64,000 nt of DNA from Labedella endophytica (GCF_003990045.1 NZ_RZGZ01000003.1:310001-374000), one strand, 5' to 3'. Positions 44,210-53,552 are shown, numbered from the stretch's first letter. The notes: generated by a model from the letters alone, not told the origin. Numbers and translations: made by a program.

Positions 44210-45187
44210 GTGTCCGCCATCAAGATCAGCGGAGAGAAGCGCCTCGTGCTCGTTTCCGGGAGGGCGCACCCCGCCCTCGCCGAGCAGATCGCCGAGGAGC
44301 TCGAATCGGAACTCGTCCACACGGACGCACGGACCTTCGCCAACGGCGAGATCTACGCCCGGTACGACGAGAGCGTGCGCGGGAGCGACGCCTTCGTGAT
44401 CCAGTCGCACTGCGCGCCGATCAACGAGTGGCTCATGGAGCAGCTCATCATGGTCGACGCCCTCAAGCGTGCGTCGGCGAAGCGCATCACCGTCGTCGCG
44501 CCGTACTACCCGTACGCACGGCAGGACAAGAAGGGCCGCGGCCGCGAGCCGATCTCCGCCCGCCTCGTGGCCGATCTCTTCAAGGCTGCCGGCGCCGACC
44601 GCATCATGAGCGTCGACCTGCATGCCGCTCAGATCCAGGGCTTCTTCGACGGCCCCGTCGACCACCTCTTCGCGATGCCCGTGCTGCTCGAGCACTTCCG
44701 CGAGAAGCTCGATCCCGCGACCCTCACGGTCGTCTCGCCCGACATGGGGCGTGTGCGCGTCGCCGACATCTGGAGCGACAAGCTCGGCGCGCCGCTCGCC
44801 ATCATCCACAAGCGCCGCGACCCGCTCGTGCCGAACCAGGTCTCGGTGCACGAGATCGTGGGAGAGGTCGAGGGGCGCGTGTGCCTCCTGGTCGACGACC
44901 TCATCGACACGGGACGCACGATCGTGAAGGCCGCCGAGGCGCTCAAGGCCGCCGGTGCGATCGGTGTTGTCGTCGCGGCGACCCACGCCGTCTTCAGCGA
45001 CCCAGCACCCCAGCTGCTGCAGTCGGATGCGATCGACTCCGTCGTCGTGACCGACACGCTGCCGCTCACCGACGACAAGCGCTTCCCGAAGCTCGAGGTG
45101 CTCCCGATCGCTCCGCTCATCGCGCGCGCGATCCACGAGGTCTTCGACGACGGTTCGGTCACCTCGATGTTCGACGGCGCGGCCTGA
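44210..45187 (+). CDS. prs: Ribose-phosphate pyrophosphokinase
   Basis: A 325-residue class I PRPP synthase, producing PRPP for nucleotides, His and Trp. Key segments: PYYPYARQDKKGRGREPISA (ATP and flexible loop), SVDLHAAQIQGFFDGPVDHL with the metal-binding His, and the PRPP loop LLVDDLIDTGRTI. The GTG at 44210 gives the standard length; a GGAAGCAGGG precedes it. It follows glmU by 74 nt, a gene pair conserved across Gram-positive bacteria. Confidence 0.97.
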   Translation: MSAIKISGEKRLVLVSGRAHPALAEQIAEELESELVHTDARTFANGEIYARYDESVRGSDAFVIQSHCAPINEWLMEQLIMVDALKRASAKRITVVAPYYPYARQDKKGRGREPISARLVADLFKAAGADRIMSVDLHAAQIQGFFDGPVDHLFAMPVLLEHFREKLDPATLTVVSPDMGRVRVADIWSDKLGAPLAIIHKRRDPLVPNQVSVHEIVGEVEGRVCLLVDDLIDTGRTIVKAAEALKAAGAIGVVVAATHAVFSDPAPQLLQSDAIDSVVVTDTLPLTDDKRFPKLEVLPIAPLIARAIHEVFDDGSVTSMFDGAA

Positions 45188-45206
45188 CGCCCGACGGCGT
45201 CGGGTG
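45188..45206 (+). terminator. Short hairpin after prs
   Basis: CCCGAC-GGC-GTCGGG (45190-45204) can extend by a G-U and a C-G pair to an 8-bp stem immediately after the prs stop. It is a weak terminator candidate. Confidence 0.4.
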
Positions 45207-45225
45207 ACGGCCTCCCACGGCTGAC

Positions 45226-46590
45226 ATGGCATCGGCGGCGCGTCGGAGGCGCGAGCGATCGAGCGAGCCGCCGACCGATCATCGGTTCGTCGAGCCTCCG
45301 ATCGGTTCCGGCCGGCTCGCCGCGTCGACCCTGTTCGTCACCGTCACCGCGATCCTCGCGGGGAGCGGCATCGGGTTCCTCGTGACCCTCGGTCTGTGGC
45401 TCACGCTCGAGGAGGCGTTCCCCGACGTCTGGCGTGAGTGGGGACTCGATCCCGTCTCGCGCCTCAACCTCGGAGGCACGTCGCTCGTCGCGGCCGCAGC
45501 GGGCGCGCTCTACCCGATCGCCCTCTCACTCGATCGATTCCTGCTCGGGCGGCAGCTGGCCCGTCTCGCGGTCGAAGAGCCCCTCGACGTGCCTCCGCTC
45601 ACGGTTCGCAACCGGGGGCTGAAGCAGGAGCCCGTGACACCCGTGCTCATCCTGAGCCGGGTCGTGATCGGTGTGGCGATCGCGGTCGCGGGCGTGGACG
45701 TGCTCCTCTGGGCCGAGACCGACGACACGTTCGCGAGCATGATCGTGCTCGGCGTCGCGGTCTTCACGATCGGCGGGCTCGTCGCGGTGAACGGCGTGCT
45801 GAAGGAGAGCCGCCGCCACGGTTGGCCGGAGCTGATCGCCGAGCCGCGACGCGTGTGGTCGGAGAAGTGGATCGCTGCGGCACGTCGTGCGGAGACGACG
45901 CGGCGACCCCCGCTCGGCGGCGCCCCCGCGTACGGACGACTCCACGCGGTGGTCTCGCGGTCCTTCCGCCCGCTGATCACCGGTGGGTCCGCTCTCGTCG
46001 GAGCGGGTGCCGTCGTCCACTTCATCGGGGTGTACATCCGGCAACCCGGTCGGCGGGCATCTCCGCGTTCCTACGACGACGTGGGGGAGGATGTCATCGA
46101 CGTCCTGAGCGGGAGCGGAGCCATCGTCGTGACGATCGGTCTGCTCCTCCTCGTCCTGAGCGCGACGGTCGGAACGGCGGAGGTCGCCCTCGAACGCGCT
46201 GCACTCCGACGAGCGCTCGTCGGGCGGCCAGCCGACGGCCCCGATCGACGCGTCATCGAGAATCAACTCATCGTCCTGTCGCCGCTCGTGACGACGGGCG
46301 CCGCCCTCGTCGGAGTGGCGACGATGGTGCTCGAACCCGTGGGCGCCGCGATCGTCGTCGCCCGCGGCCCGCTGCACCCGCTCGGGGCAGTGATCGGCCA
46401 TCTGAACGGCGTGATGGTCGGAGTCGTCGTCGTTCTCCTCGTCGGGGTCGTCTTTATTGCCACAGGGACACTCGCGGCTCGAGCCTTCCGCGAACGGCTG
46501 CGCACGACGTGGCATCCGGGAGACGACCCGACAGCGGTCGTCGCGACGACGGCGAAGCGTCGCCGGACCGACGACGACGGTGAGGGATGA
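45226..46590 (+). CDS. Hypothetical polytopic membrane protein
   Basis: I do not recognise a family. The 454-residue protein has an Arg-rich, hydrophilic N-terminus (about 1-30), two helices near 31-105, two more near 140-190, then a polar loop, and four further helices between about 245 and 420. A charged tail ends it. No conserved catalytic motif is seen. The ATG at 45226 lacks a clear ribosome site. Its stop overlaps a downstream open frame whose real start is 90 nt later. Its position, just after prs, marks the beginning of a block that interrupts the prs-rplY order. Confidence 0.75.
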   Translation: MASAARRRRERSSEPPTDHRFVEPPIGSGRLAASTLFVTVTAILAGSGIGFLVTLGLWLTLEEAFPDVWREWGLDPVSRLNLGGTSLVAAAAGALYPIALSLDRFLLGRQLARLAVEEPLDVPPLTVRNRGLKQEPVTPVLILSRVVIGVAIAVAGVDVLLWAETDDTFASMIVLGVAVFTIGGLVAVNGVLKESRRHGWPELIAEPRRVWSEKWIAAARRAETTRRPPLGGAPAYGRLHAVVSRSFRPLITGGSALVGAGAVVHFIGVYIRQPGRRASPRSYDDVGEDVIDVLSGSGAIVVTIGLLLLVLSATVGTAEVALERAALRRALVGRPADGPDRRVIENQLIVLSPLVTTGAALVGVATMVLEPVGAAIVVARGPLHPLGAVIGHLNGVMVGVVVVLLVGVVFIATGTLAARAFRERLRTTWHPGDDPTAVVATTAKRRRTDDDGEG

Positions 46591-46679
46591 GCGCCGCGCG
46601 AGGAATGAGCGCCGGCGCGGATGAGTCGCGTGACCGAGGTCGTCACCTTCCGTTCACCCGAATCCGGGAGGATCACCCG

Positions 46680-47966
46680 GTGACGACGACCGCCTCCCTC
46701 GACCGACGTCTCGGGCTCGGCGACGCCGTGCTCATCGGCCTGGGGTCGATGATCGGTGCCGGGGTCTTCGTCGTCTTCGCGCCGGCCGCGGGGGCTGCCG
46801 GATCCGGACTCTTTGCCGCCCTCGTCCTCATCGCGGTCATCGCGTGGTGCAACGCCCGCTCCACGGCCCAGCTCGCCGCGGAGCATCCGACGTCGGGAGG
46901 CGCCTACGCCTACGGCCGGGCGGAGCTCGGTCCCTGGTGGGGCTTCGTCGCCGGATGGTGCTTCGTGATCGGCAAGACCGCGAGCTGTGCGGCGATGGCG
47001 CTCGTCGTCGCCGCCTACGCCGCCCCTGTCGGGTGGGAGCGCCCGATCGCCGCGGCCGCGATCCTCGCGCTCGTCATGATCAACGTCCTCGGCATCTCGA
47101 AGACCGCGGCGCTCACGCGCGTGATCGTGGTCGTCGTCCTCGGTGTGCTCGCTCTCGTCATCTCGGCCGGTGCCGTGGCGGGAGCGGGCCTCGGCGCCGG
47201 AGGCCTGGACGATGGGGGAGCGGTGGGCGGGGTCGGTCCCGTCCTCGGTGCCCCGTACGGGATCCTGCAGGCCGCTGGGCTCCTGTTCTTCGCCTTCGCC
47301 GGCTACGCCCGGATCGCGACGCTCGGGGAGGAGGTGCGGGATCCGCGACGGACGATTCCGCGCGCGGTGACGATCTCCTTCATCGTGGCCCTCGCGGTCT
47401 ACGCCGCGATCGCCTTCGTCTGCGTCCTGATACTCGGCGCCGATCGCCTCGCGGAGAGTTCGGAACCCCTCGTCGACGTCGTTCGCGCGGCCGGGTGGGA
47501 CGCTGCGGTGCCCGTGGTCCGCATCGGTGCCGCCCTCGCCGCGCTCGGGGCGTTGCTCGGCCTCCTCGCAGGCCTTGGCCGTACGACCCTCGCGATGGCG
47601 CGCGAACGCGATCTCCCCGGGGTCCTCGACAGCGTCTCCGCGCGGACCCGTGTGCCCGCGCGGGCCGAACTCGTCGTCGGAGCGGTCGCCGTGGTCCTCG
47701 TCCTCACCGTGGACGTCACAGCGGCGGTCGCGATGTCGTCCGTCGGTGTCCTGATCTACTACGCGGTCGCCAACCTGTCGGCCTGGCGACTCGCCGGGCG
47801 CACCGACTCGGTCCGATCACTCCGGGCGACCGCTCTCGTCGGCCTCGTGGGCTGCATCGTCCTCGTGCTCGCCCTCCCGCCCGTTCCCGCAGCGGCGGGC
47901 CTCGCCGTCGTCCTCCTCGGACTGCTCGGCCGCACCCTCGTCGTCCGTCGGAGACGGGCCGCCTGA
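46680..47966 (+). CDS. APC-superfamily amino acid permease
   Basis: A 428-residue transporter with about 12 helices. The first helix has the unwound substrate motif VLIGLGSMIGAGVFVVF; HPTSGGAYAYGRAELGPWWG and FFAFAGYARIATLGEEVRDP are typical of the APC family. The GTG at 46680 is chosen because GGGAGGATC precedes it and the N-terminus is then of normal length; an earlier in-frame ATG at 46587 would add 31 polar residues. Substrate is not predictable. Confidence 0.88.
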   Translation: MTTTASLDRRLGLGDAVLIGLGSMIGAGVFVVFAPAAGAAGSGLFAALVLIAVIAWCNARSTAQLAAEHPTSGGAYAYGRAELGPWWGFVAGWCFVIGKTASCAAMALVVAAYAAPVGWERPIAAAAILALVMINVLGISKTAALTRVIVVVVLGVLALVISAGAVAGAGLGAGGLDDGGAVGGVGPVLGAPYGILQAAGLLFFAFAGYARIATLGEEVRDPRRTIPRAVTISFIVALAVYAAIAFVCVLILGADRLAESSEPLVDVVRAAGWDAAVPVVRIGAALAALGALLGLLAGLGRTTLAMARERDLPGVLDSVSARTRVPARAELVVGAVAVVLVLTVDVTAAVAMSSVGVLIYYAVANLSAWRLAGRTDSVRSLRATALVGLVGCIVLVLALPPVPAAAGLAVVLLGLLGRTLVVRRRRAA

Positions 47967-47978
47967 CGCTGCCCTGGG

Positions 47979-48824
47979 CTAGTAGAGGAAGATCGGGAAC
48001 CACTCGCGCGTGTGCGCGTGCACGAGCACGAGGAACAGCACGAAGTCGAAGAGCAGGTGCACCGCGACCACGAAGCTCAGCGACTTCGTGAGCGTGAACG
48101 TCAGCCCCTGGATGAGCGCGAACGGGAAGATGAGCAGCGGCCCCCACGCATGGAAGCCGAGCTCCCAGAGGAACGACGTGAAGATCACGGCCTGCAGGAT
48201 GTTCGCCGTCCACATGCCGTAGTGGCGGCGGAGCAGTGCGAAGCACGTGCAGATGAAAAACAGCTCGTCCCAGATGCCGAGGGCGTTGGTGCCGAGGAAG
48301 AGCCGGAAGATCGCGTCGGGGTCCGTCGCGGCCGGCCAGTTCTCGTAGACCCCGGTCGAGACCATGTAGACGGGGAGGATGAAGTAGCCGAGGGCCACGA
48401 TGCCCACGAGGTAGCCGTACTCCCGCTTCCCCCAGCGCTTCCCGGTGAGCACGGGGAAGCGGACCGCGTGGTCGCGGTAGACGTACCGCGACCCGAGGTA
48501 GGGGCCGAGCACGGCGACGACGAGGGCGGTCCCCATCACGAGCATGTGGCCCCACTCGATGTTCGTGCTCACCTCGACGAGGCTCACGACGACCACTCCG
48601 AAGCCGATGAGCGACAGGTCGCGACCGAGCGACCGATCGACGACGAAGCCGATCCCCACGGCGGCGACGAGGACGAGGTACGCCCCGGGCCGCCAGTGGA
48701 GACCGAACATGAGGAAGCCGGACAGGGACAGCAGGACGCCGGGAAGGAGTCGCACGAGCGCATCGCGCGTGCTCGTCCTCCCGGCGTCCGTGCGGCCGGC
48801 TCCGGAGACGATCGTGTCGGTCAT
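47979..48824 (-). CDS. CPBP-like (CAAX protease family) membrane protein
   Basis: A 281-residue membrane protein with about eight hydrophobic segments. Three motifs of the CPBP intramembrane metalloprotease family can be traced: GIWDELFFICTCFALLRR in place of E-E-x3-R, ELGFHAWG and HLLFDF (H-x3-D). The first catalytic Glu is Asp here, so activity is doubtful. The ATG at 48824 follows a purine-rich GGGGACGGCGAG. It lies 32 nt after the gnd stop on the same strand and may be co-transcribed. Confidence 0.7.
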   Translation of the reverse strand: MTDTIVSGAGRTDAGRTSTRDALVRLLPGVLLSLSGFLMFGLHWRPGAYLVLVAAVGIGFVVDRSLGRDLSLIGFGVVVVSLVEVSTNIEWGHMLVMGTALVVAVLGPYLGSRYVYRDHAVRFPVLTGKRWGKREYGYLVGIVALGYFILPVYMVSTGVYENWPAATDPDAIFRLFLGTNALGIWDELFFICTCFALLRRHYGMWTANILQAVIFTSFLWELGFHAWGPLLIFPFALIQGLTFTLTKSLSFVVAVHLLFDFVLFLVLVHAHTREWFPIFLY

Positions 48825-48856
48825 GTACTCGCCGTCCCCGTGTCCTGTCTTGAGTA

Positions 48857-50314
48857 TCAGTGCGTGTCGACGGCGCTGATCTCGGACCGGTCGCCCGACC
48901 ACAGGGTGTGGAAGGTGCCGTCCTTGTCGATGCGCTTGTAGGTGTGGGCGCCGAAGAAGTCGCGCTGCCCCTGGACGAGCGCCGCCGGCAGGCGGTCGGC
49001 GCGCAGGCCGTCGTAGTACGACAGCGACGAGGAGAACGCCGGCGCGGGGATGCCCGCGTGGGCGGCCGTCGCGACGACACGCCGCCAGCTGTCCTGCGCT
49101 CCGGCGACCGCGTCGCGGAAGTACGGAGCCGTCACGAGCGCGACGAGGCCGTCGTTCTCCGCGTACGCCTCGGTGATGCGGTTGAGGAACTGCGCACGGA
49201 TGATGCATCCTCCCCGCCAGATCTTCGCGATCTCGCCCTTCTGGATGTCCCAGCCGTACTGCTCGGCTCCCGCGACGATCTCGTCGAAGCCCTGCGAGTA
49301 CGCGATGATCTTCGACGCGTAGAGCGCGCGGCGCACGTCCTCGATGAAGGTCTCGGGGTCGTCGACGGTCCACGCGTCGCTCGGGCCCGGGAGGTCGGTC
49401 GCGGCGGCACGCTGAGCGGGCTTCGACGACAGCGAGCGCGCGAAGACGGCCTCGGCGATGCCGGAGACGGGGATGCCGAGGTCGAGGGCCGTCTGTACGG
49501 TCCACGCACCGGTGCCCTTGGCGCCGGCCTGGTCGACGATCACGTCGACGAGAGGCTTGCCCGTCTCGGCGTCGACCTGGCGGAGGACCTCCGCGGTGAT
49601 CTCGATGAGGTAGCTCTCGAGCTCTCCGGTGTTCCACTCGGCGAAGACGTCGGCGATCTCGGCGGGGGACTTGCCGGTGCCGCGACGGATGAGGTCGTAC
49701 GCCTCGGCGATGAGCTGCATGTCGGCGTACTCGATGCCGTTGTGGATCATCTTCACGAAGTGGCCGGCGCCATCGGTACCGACGTGGGTGACGCACGGCT
49801 CGCCCTCGGCGACCGCTGCGATCGAGGAGAGGATCGGGCCGAGGGTCTCGTAGGACTCCTTCGAGCCGCCCGGCATGATGCTCGGACCGTTGAGCGCGCC
49901 CTCCTCGCCGCCCGAGATGCCCGCACCCACGAAGTGGATGCCGGTCTCGCGTACGGCCTTCTCGCGGCGGATCGTGTCGGTGAACAGTGCGTTGCCGCCG
50001 TCGACGATGATGTCGCCGGGCTCGAAGACCGCGGTGAGCTGATCGATGACGGCGTCGGTGCCGGCGCCGGCCTTGACCATGATGATCGCGGTGCGCGGCG
50101 TCTGGAGGCTCGCGGCGAACTCCTCGACGGTGCTCGAGCCGACGAAACCGGCCTCGGGGTGCTCGGAGAGGAGGGTCTCCGTCTTCTCGTACGAGCGGTT
50201 GTACACCGCGACGGTGTTCCCCTCGCGACTCGCGAGGTTCCGGGCGAGGTTCGAGCCCATCACCGCCAGTCCGACTACTCCGATGTTGGCTGTTGCTGCT
50301 GCGTTCTCCGCCAT
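48857..50314 (-). CDS. gnd: 6-phosphogluconate dehydrogenase (decarboxylating)
   Basis: A 485-residue long-form enzyme that oxidises 6-phosphogluconate to ribulose 5-phosphate with NADP. Rossmann motif GVVGLAVMGSNLARN near residues 11-25, the coenzyme/substrate segment HFVGAGISGGEEGA, catalytic KMIHNGIEYADMQL and GTGAWTVQTALDLG are present. The ATG at 50314 has AGGAGC upstream; an open extension to 50404 is not supported. It is divergent from gntK and shares the regulatory region 50315-50569. Confidence 0.97.
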   Translation of the reverse strand: MAENAAATANIGVVGLAVMGSNLARNLASREGNTVAVYNRSYEKTETLLSEHPEAGFVGSSTVEEFAASLQTPRTAIIMVKAGAGTDAVIDQLTAVFEPGDIIVDGGNALFTDTIRREKAVRETGIHFVGAGISGGEEGALNGPSIMPGGSKESYETLGPILSSIAAVAEGEPCVTHVGTDGAGHFVKMIHNGIEYADMQLIAEAYDLIRRGTGKSPAEIADVFAEWNTGELESYLIEITAEVLRQVDAETGKPLVDVIVDQAGAKGTGAWTVQTALDLGIPVSGIAEAVFARSLSSKPAQRAAATDLPGPSDAWTVDDPETFIEDVRRALYASKIIAYSQGFDEIVAGAEQYGWDIQKGEIAKIWRGGCIIRAQFLNRITEAYAENDGLVALVTAPYFRDAVAGAQDSWRRVVATAAHAGIPAPAFSSSLSYYDGLRADRLPAALVQGQRDFFGAHTYKRIDKDGTFHTLWSGDRSEISAVDTH

Positions 50315-50487
50315 GGACGGTGCTCCTGTCGAGATCTTCGGTGCTCTGGGGGTCTCCGCGACGAGGATCCGCCGTGGGAGGGCCACGGACAACGATACCG
50401 ACAATCGACGGGTATTCCCCGGGCTGTTCTCGACGGCACGGGGCGTGACACGGTTGGTGGACCGCTTCCGATCACCGTGCTACCGTC

Positions 50488-50501
50488 TCAGATAAATCTG
50501 A
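50488..50501. promoter_or_regulatory. Candidate operator in the gnd/gntK divergent region
   Basis: TCAGAT-AA-ATCTGA is a perfect 6-2-6 palindrome between gnd and gntK. The GntR regulator at 54600-55322 is the best candidate ligand. GTCGGA/TCCGAT further on (about 50528-50550) may be a second half-site pair. Confidence 0.45.
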
Positions 50502-50569
50502 CGTAATGCCCCCTGGGGAATCATTTGTCGGATGTAATGAAGCGTCCGATGGAAACCGCAGGAGGAACG

Positions 50570-51181
50570 ATGTCGTCCCACGCAATGCCACCGCTCATCG
50601 CACTGCCCCCGATCGTCGTCATGGGCGTTTCCGGCAGTGGCAAGTCCACGATGGGTGCGCTCCTCGGGGAGCGGCTCGACATCCCATTCATCGACGGTGA
50701 CGATCTCCACCCCGACGCCAACCGCGAGAAGATGCGGGCGGGAGAGCCGCTCGACGACGATGACCGACTCCCGTGGCTCCATCGGATCGGCGAACTCATC
50801 GACGCTGGTCTCGTCGAGGGCCACCCCACGATCGTCGCGTGCTCCGCTCTGAGGAAGAGCTACCGTGACCTCATCCGCCGTCACGCTCCCGACGCGATCT
50901 TCGTGCACCTCCGGGGCTCGAGCGAGCTCATCGCCGACCGCATGGGGGCGCGCGATCACGAGTACATGCCGACGACGCTCCTCGGATCTCAGCTCGCGAC
51001 CCTCGAGCCGATCGAGCCCGACGAACACGGCATCGTCGTCGACGTGACCTCGGCCCCCGACACGCTCGCCGACCAGATCATCGCGCAGCTCCCCGCTGTC
51101 GAGAACCCCGCCGTCGAGGTGCCAGCCGTCGAGACGCCCGCCGTCGAGAACGTCACATCCCCCGACCGTCCCCGCTCCTAG
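50570..51181 (+). CDS. gntK: Gluconokinase
   Basis: A 203-residue P-loop kinase that phosphorylates gluconate to 6-phosphogluconate. Walker A GVSGSGKST lies at residues 19-27; DGDDLHPDANREKMRAGEPL is the gluconate kinase signature, followed by CSALRKSYRDLIR. The ATG at 50570 has a near-perfect GGAGGAAC. The C-terminus carries an unusual tail of four PAVE(x) repeats encoded by 15-bp DNA repeats (51092-51151). It is first in a gntK-gntP-SDR-idnD series. Confidence 0.95.
   Translation: MSSHAMPPLIALPPIVVMGVSGSGKSTMGALLGERLDIPFIDGDDLHPDANREKMRAGEPLDDDDRLPWLHRIGELIDAGLVEGHPTIVACSALRKSYRDLIRRHAPDAIFVHLRGSSELIADRMGARDHEYMPTTLLGSQLATLEPIEPDEHGIVVDVTSAPDTLADQIIAQLPAVENPAVEVPAVETPAVENVTSPDRPRS
51092..51151 (+). 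repeat. Four 15-bp tandem repeats in the 3' end of gntK
   Basis: The units encode PAVEN, PAVEV, PAVET and PAVEN, sharing CC-GC-GTCGAG. They form a disordered, Pro/Glu-rich tail beyond the catalytic domain. Confidence 0.8.
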
Positions 51182-51232
51182 AACACCGCCCCGCCTCACC
51201 GCGAAACCCCACCACACCACCGAAGGACACCG

Positions 51233-52672
51233 ATGTCTCAGATCATGTTCCGAACGGCGACCACGCCGAACGGCGCCGAGTTCGACCTCCTCTGGACGCT
51301 GCCACCGGCCGCGCTGCTCGTGATCGCCGGCGCGGCGATCGCGTTGCTGCTCGTGCTCATCATGCAGTTCCGGATCCACGCCTTCCTGGCCCTCATCATC
51401 GTGAGCCTGCTCACGGCCATCGCGTCGGGCATCCCGGTCGGGATGATCGTGACGGTGCTGACGCAGGGCTTCGGCGGCACACTCGCGAGCGTCGCGCTCC
51501 TCGTGGGACTCGGCGCGATGCTCGGCCGGATGCTCGAGCTGAGCGGGGGAGCGCAAGTGCTCACCGACGCGCTCATCCGCCGGTTCGGCGAGAAGCGCGC
51601 ACCGCTCGCCCTGTCCTTCGCGTCGCTCATGATGGGCTTCCCCATCTTCTTCGACGCCGGTCTCGTCGTCATGCTGCCGATCATCTTCACGGTGGCGCGC
51701 CGCCTCGGCGGCTCGTTGCTCCTCTACGCCTTCCCCGCGGCGACGGCGTTCTCGGTCATGCACATCTTCGTTCCGCCGCACCCCGGACCGGTCGCCGCCT
51801 CCGGTCTGCTCGGTGCCAACCCCGGCCTCGTGCTCCTCCTCGGCCTCGTCGTCGCCCTCCCGACCTGGTACGTCGTCGGCTACCACTTCGGCCGTTTCGT
51901 CGGTCGCCGCTACGACATCGCGGTGCCGGAGATCCTCGGCAATGCCGACGCCGCGGACAACGAGTTCGCCTCGGCGCCCAAGCTCCGCACGATCGTGTTC
52001 CTGCTCGTCCTGCCGCTCGTGCTCATCTTCCTCAACACCGGACTGAACTTCGCCGCGACCGCCGGCTGGGTGTCCCTCGACGAGGTCTGGGTCCAGGCGC
52101 TGCGCCTGCTCGGAGAGACCCCGGTCGCCCTCCTCATCACCGTCGTGCTCGGCATGGCGCTGCTCGGCTGGGGCGCCCGCAAGGAGCGCACCCTCGTGGA
52201 GACCGTCGTCGACGGGGCGCTCGGCCCGGTGTGTTCGATCATCCTCATCACCGGCGCGGGTGGCATGTTCGGTGGTGTGCTGCGTTCCAGCGGCATCGGA
52301 ACCGCCCTCGCCGACTCCCTCGACGCGATCGGCCTGCCGGTCATCGTGGCCGGATTCCTCATCGCCGCGATCGTGCGCATCGCCCAGGGCTCCGCGACCG
52401 TCGCCCTCACGACGTCCGCCGCCCTCGTGCAACCGATCGTGCTCGACTCCACCTCGTTCAATCCCATCGAGGTCGCCGCGATCGTCTTGAGCCTCGCCGC
52501 CGGTTCGGTCTTCGCCGGCCACGTGAACGACTCCGGCTTCTGGCTCGTCAGCAAGTTCTTCGGAATGGACACGAAGACGACCCTGAAGACCTGGACCGTC
52601 GGCCAGGCGCTCGTCGGTATCTGCGGTTTCATCATCTCGTCGGCGATCTTCCTCGTCGCGGGCGCCATCTAG
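51233..52672 (+). CDS. gntP: Gluconate:H+ symporter (GntP family)
   Basis: A 479-residue membrane protein with about 12-14 helices. GntP signatures are LMMGFPIFFDAGLVVMLPII and MHIFVPPHPGPVAASGLLGA (family motif with conserved His-Pro-Gly), and AGHVNDSGFWLVSKFFGM near the C-terminus. It imports gluconate (or idonate/5-ketogluconate in some members) with protons. It lies 51 nt after gntK, with a GAAGGACACC ribosome site. Confidence 0.95.
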   Translation: MSQIMFRTATTPNGAEFDLLWTLPPAALLVIAGAAIALLLVLIMQFRIHAFLALIIVSLLTAIASGIPVGMIVTVLTQGFGGTLASVALLVGLGAMLGRMLELSGGAQVLTDALIRRFGEKRAPLALSFASLMMGFPIFFDAGLVVMLPIIFTVARRLGGSLLLYAFPAATAFSVMHIFVPPHPGPVAASGLLGANPGLVLLLGLVVALPTWYVVGYHFGRFVGRRYDIAVPEILGNADAADNEFASAPKLRTIVFLLVLPLVLIFLNTGLNFAATAGWVSLDEVWVQALRLLGETPVALLITVVLGMALLGWGARKERTLVETVVDGALGPVCSIILITGAGGMFGGVLRSSGIGTALADSLDAIGLPVIVAGFLIAAIVRIAQGSATVALTTSAALVQPIVLDSTSFNPIEVAAIVLSLAAGSVFAGHVNDSGFWLVSKFFGMDTKTTLKTWTVGQALVGICGFIISSAIFLVAGAI

Positions 52673-52682
52673 GAAAGGCACC

Positions 52683-53459
52683 ATGAGCATCGACTCCCTC
52701 TTCGGCCTCGGCGGGACCGTCGCCCTCGTCACCGGGTCCAGCCGCGGCATCGGCCGGGAACTCGCGCTCGCCCTCGCGGACGCGGGTGCGACGATCGTCC
52801 TCAACGGCCTCGACGAAGCCCGCCTCGAGGCGACGCGGGTGGAATTCGCCGACCGCTTCGGCGCGGAGCGCATCCACGCCGTCGCCTTCGACGTGACGGA
52901 CGAGACCCAGGTCGCGGCGGCGATCGACGGCATCGAGCTCGAGATCGGCGCCATCGGCGTGCTCGTCAACAACGCGGGTATCCAGCATCGGGTGCCACTC
53001 GTGGATGTCGCCCTCGCCGACTGGGAGCGCGTGCTCACCGTGAACCTCACGAGCGCGTTCCTCGTCGGCCGGGAGGTGGCGAGGCGGATGATCCCCCGCG
53101 GGCGCGGGAAGGTCGTCAACATCTGCTCCGTGCAGACCGACCTCGCTCGGCCCACCATCGGCCCGTACACGGCGGCGAAGGGCGGGCTCCGCAACCTCAC
53201 GCGGGCGATGACGGCGGAGTGGGCGAGCCACGGTATCCAGGTCAATGCCGTCGCGCCGGGGTACATCCACACGGAGATGACCCAGAAACTCGTCGACGAC
53301 GAGCAGTTCAACTCCTGGATCGTCGGCCGTACCCCGGCCGCGCGCTGGGGGACCCCCGCCGACCTCGCCGGTCCCGTCGTCTGGCTCTCCTCGGCGGGGT
53401 CCGATTTCGTCAATGGACAGGTCGTGTTCGTCGACGGCGGCATGACCGTCGTCGTCTGA
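52683..53459 (+). CDS. SDR oxidoreductase, probable gluconate 5-dehydrogenase
   Basis: A 258-residue classical short-chain dehydrogenase. The NAD(P) loop is TGSSRGIGREL near residues 18-28, NNAGIQHR is the structural motif, and catalytic Ser, Tyr and Lys are in NICSVQ and YTAAKGG. Clustering with an idonate dehydrogenase-like gene, a gluconate permease and gluconokinase supports interconversion of gluconate and 5-ketogluconate (idnO-type). It lies 10 nt after gntP. Confidence 0.88.
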   Translation: MSIDSLFGLGGTVALVTGSSRGIGRELALALADAGATIVLNGLDEARLEATRVEFADRFGAERIHAVAFDVTDETQVAAAIDGIELEIGAIGVLVNNAGIQHRVPLVDVALADWERVLTVNLTSAFLVGREVARRMIPRGRGKVVNICSVQTDLARPTIGPYTAAKGGLRNLTRAMTAEWASHGIQVNAVAPGYIHTEMTQKLVDDEQFNSWIVGRTPAARWGTPADLAGPVVWLSSAGSDFVNGQVVFVDGGMTVVV

Positions 53460-53500
53460 GCGCCTCGCGCCCCCGATCACTCCGTCACGCGACGTGACGC

Positions 53501-53536
53501 CGAACCCGAACCCGAACCCGAACCCGAACTCGAACC
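53501..53536. repeat. Six tandem CGAACC hexamers upstream of the idnD-like gene
   Basis: Five exact copies and one CGAACT (position 53525-53530) end 16 bp before the ATG at 53553. The last repeat runs into the ribosome site GGAAGAGGA, so copy number sets spacing upstream of translation initiation. Confidence 0.85.
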
Positions 53537-53552
53537 GGAAGAGGATGCATCG

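Noticed and set aside
48012-48941. 309-codon frame antisense to the CPBP-like and gnd genes
   Set aside because: Charged low-complexity composition without motifs; overlaps two well-supported genes.
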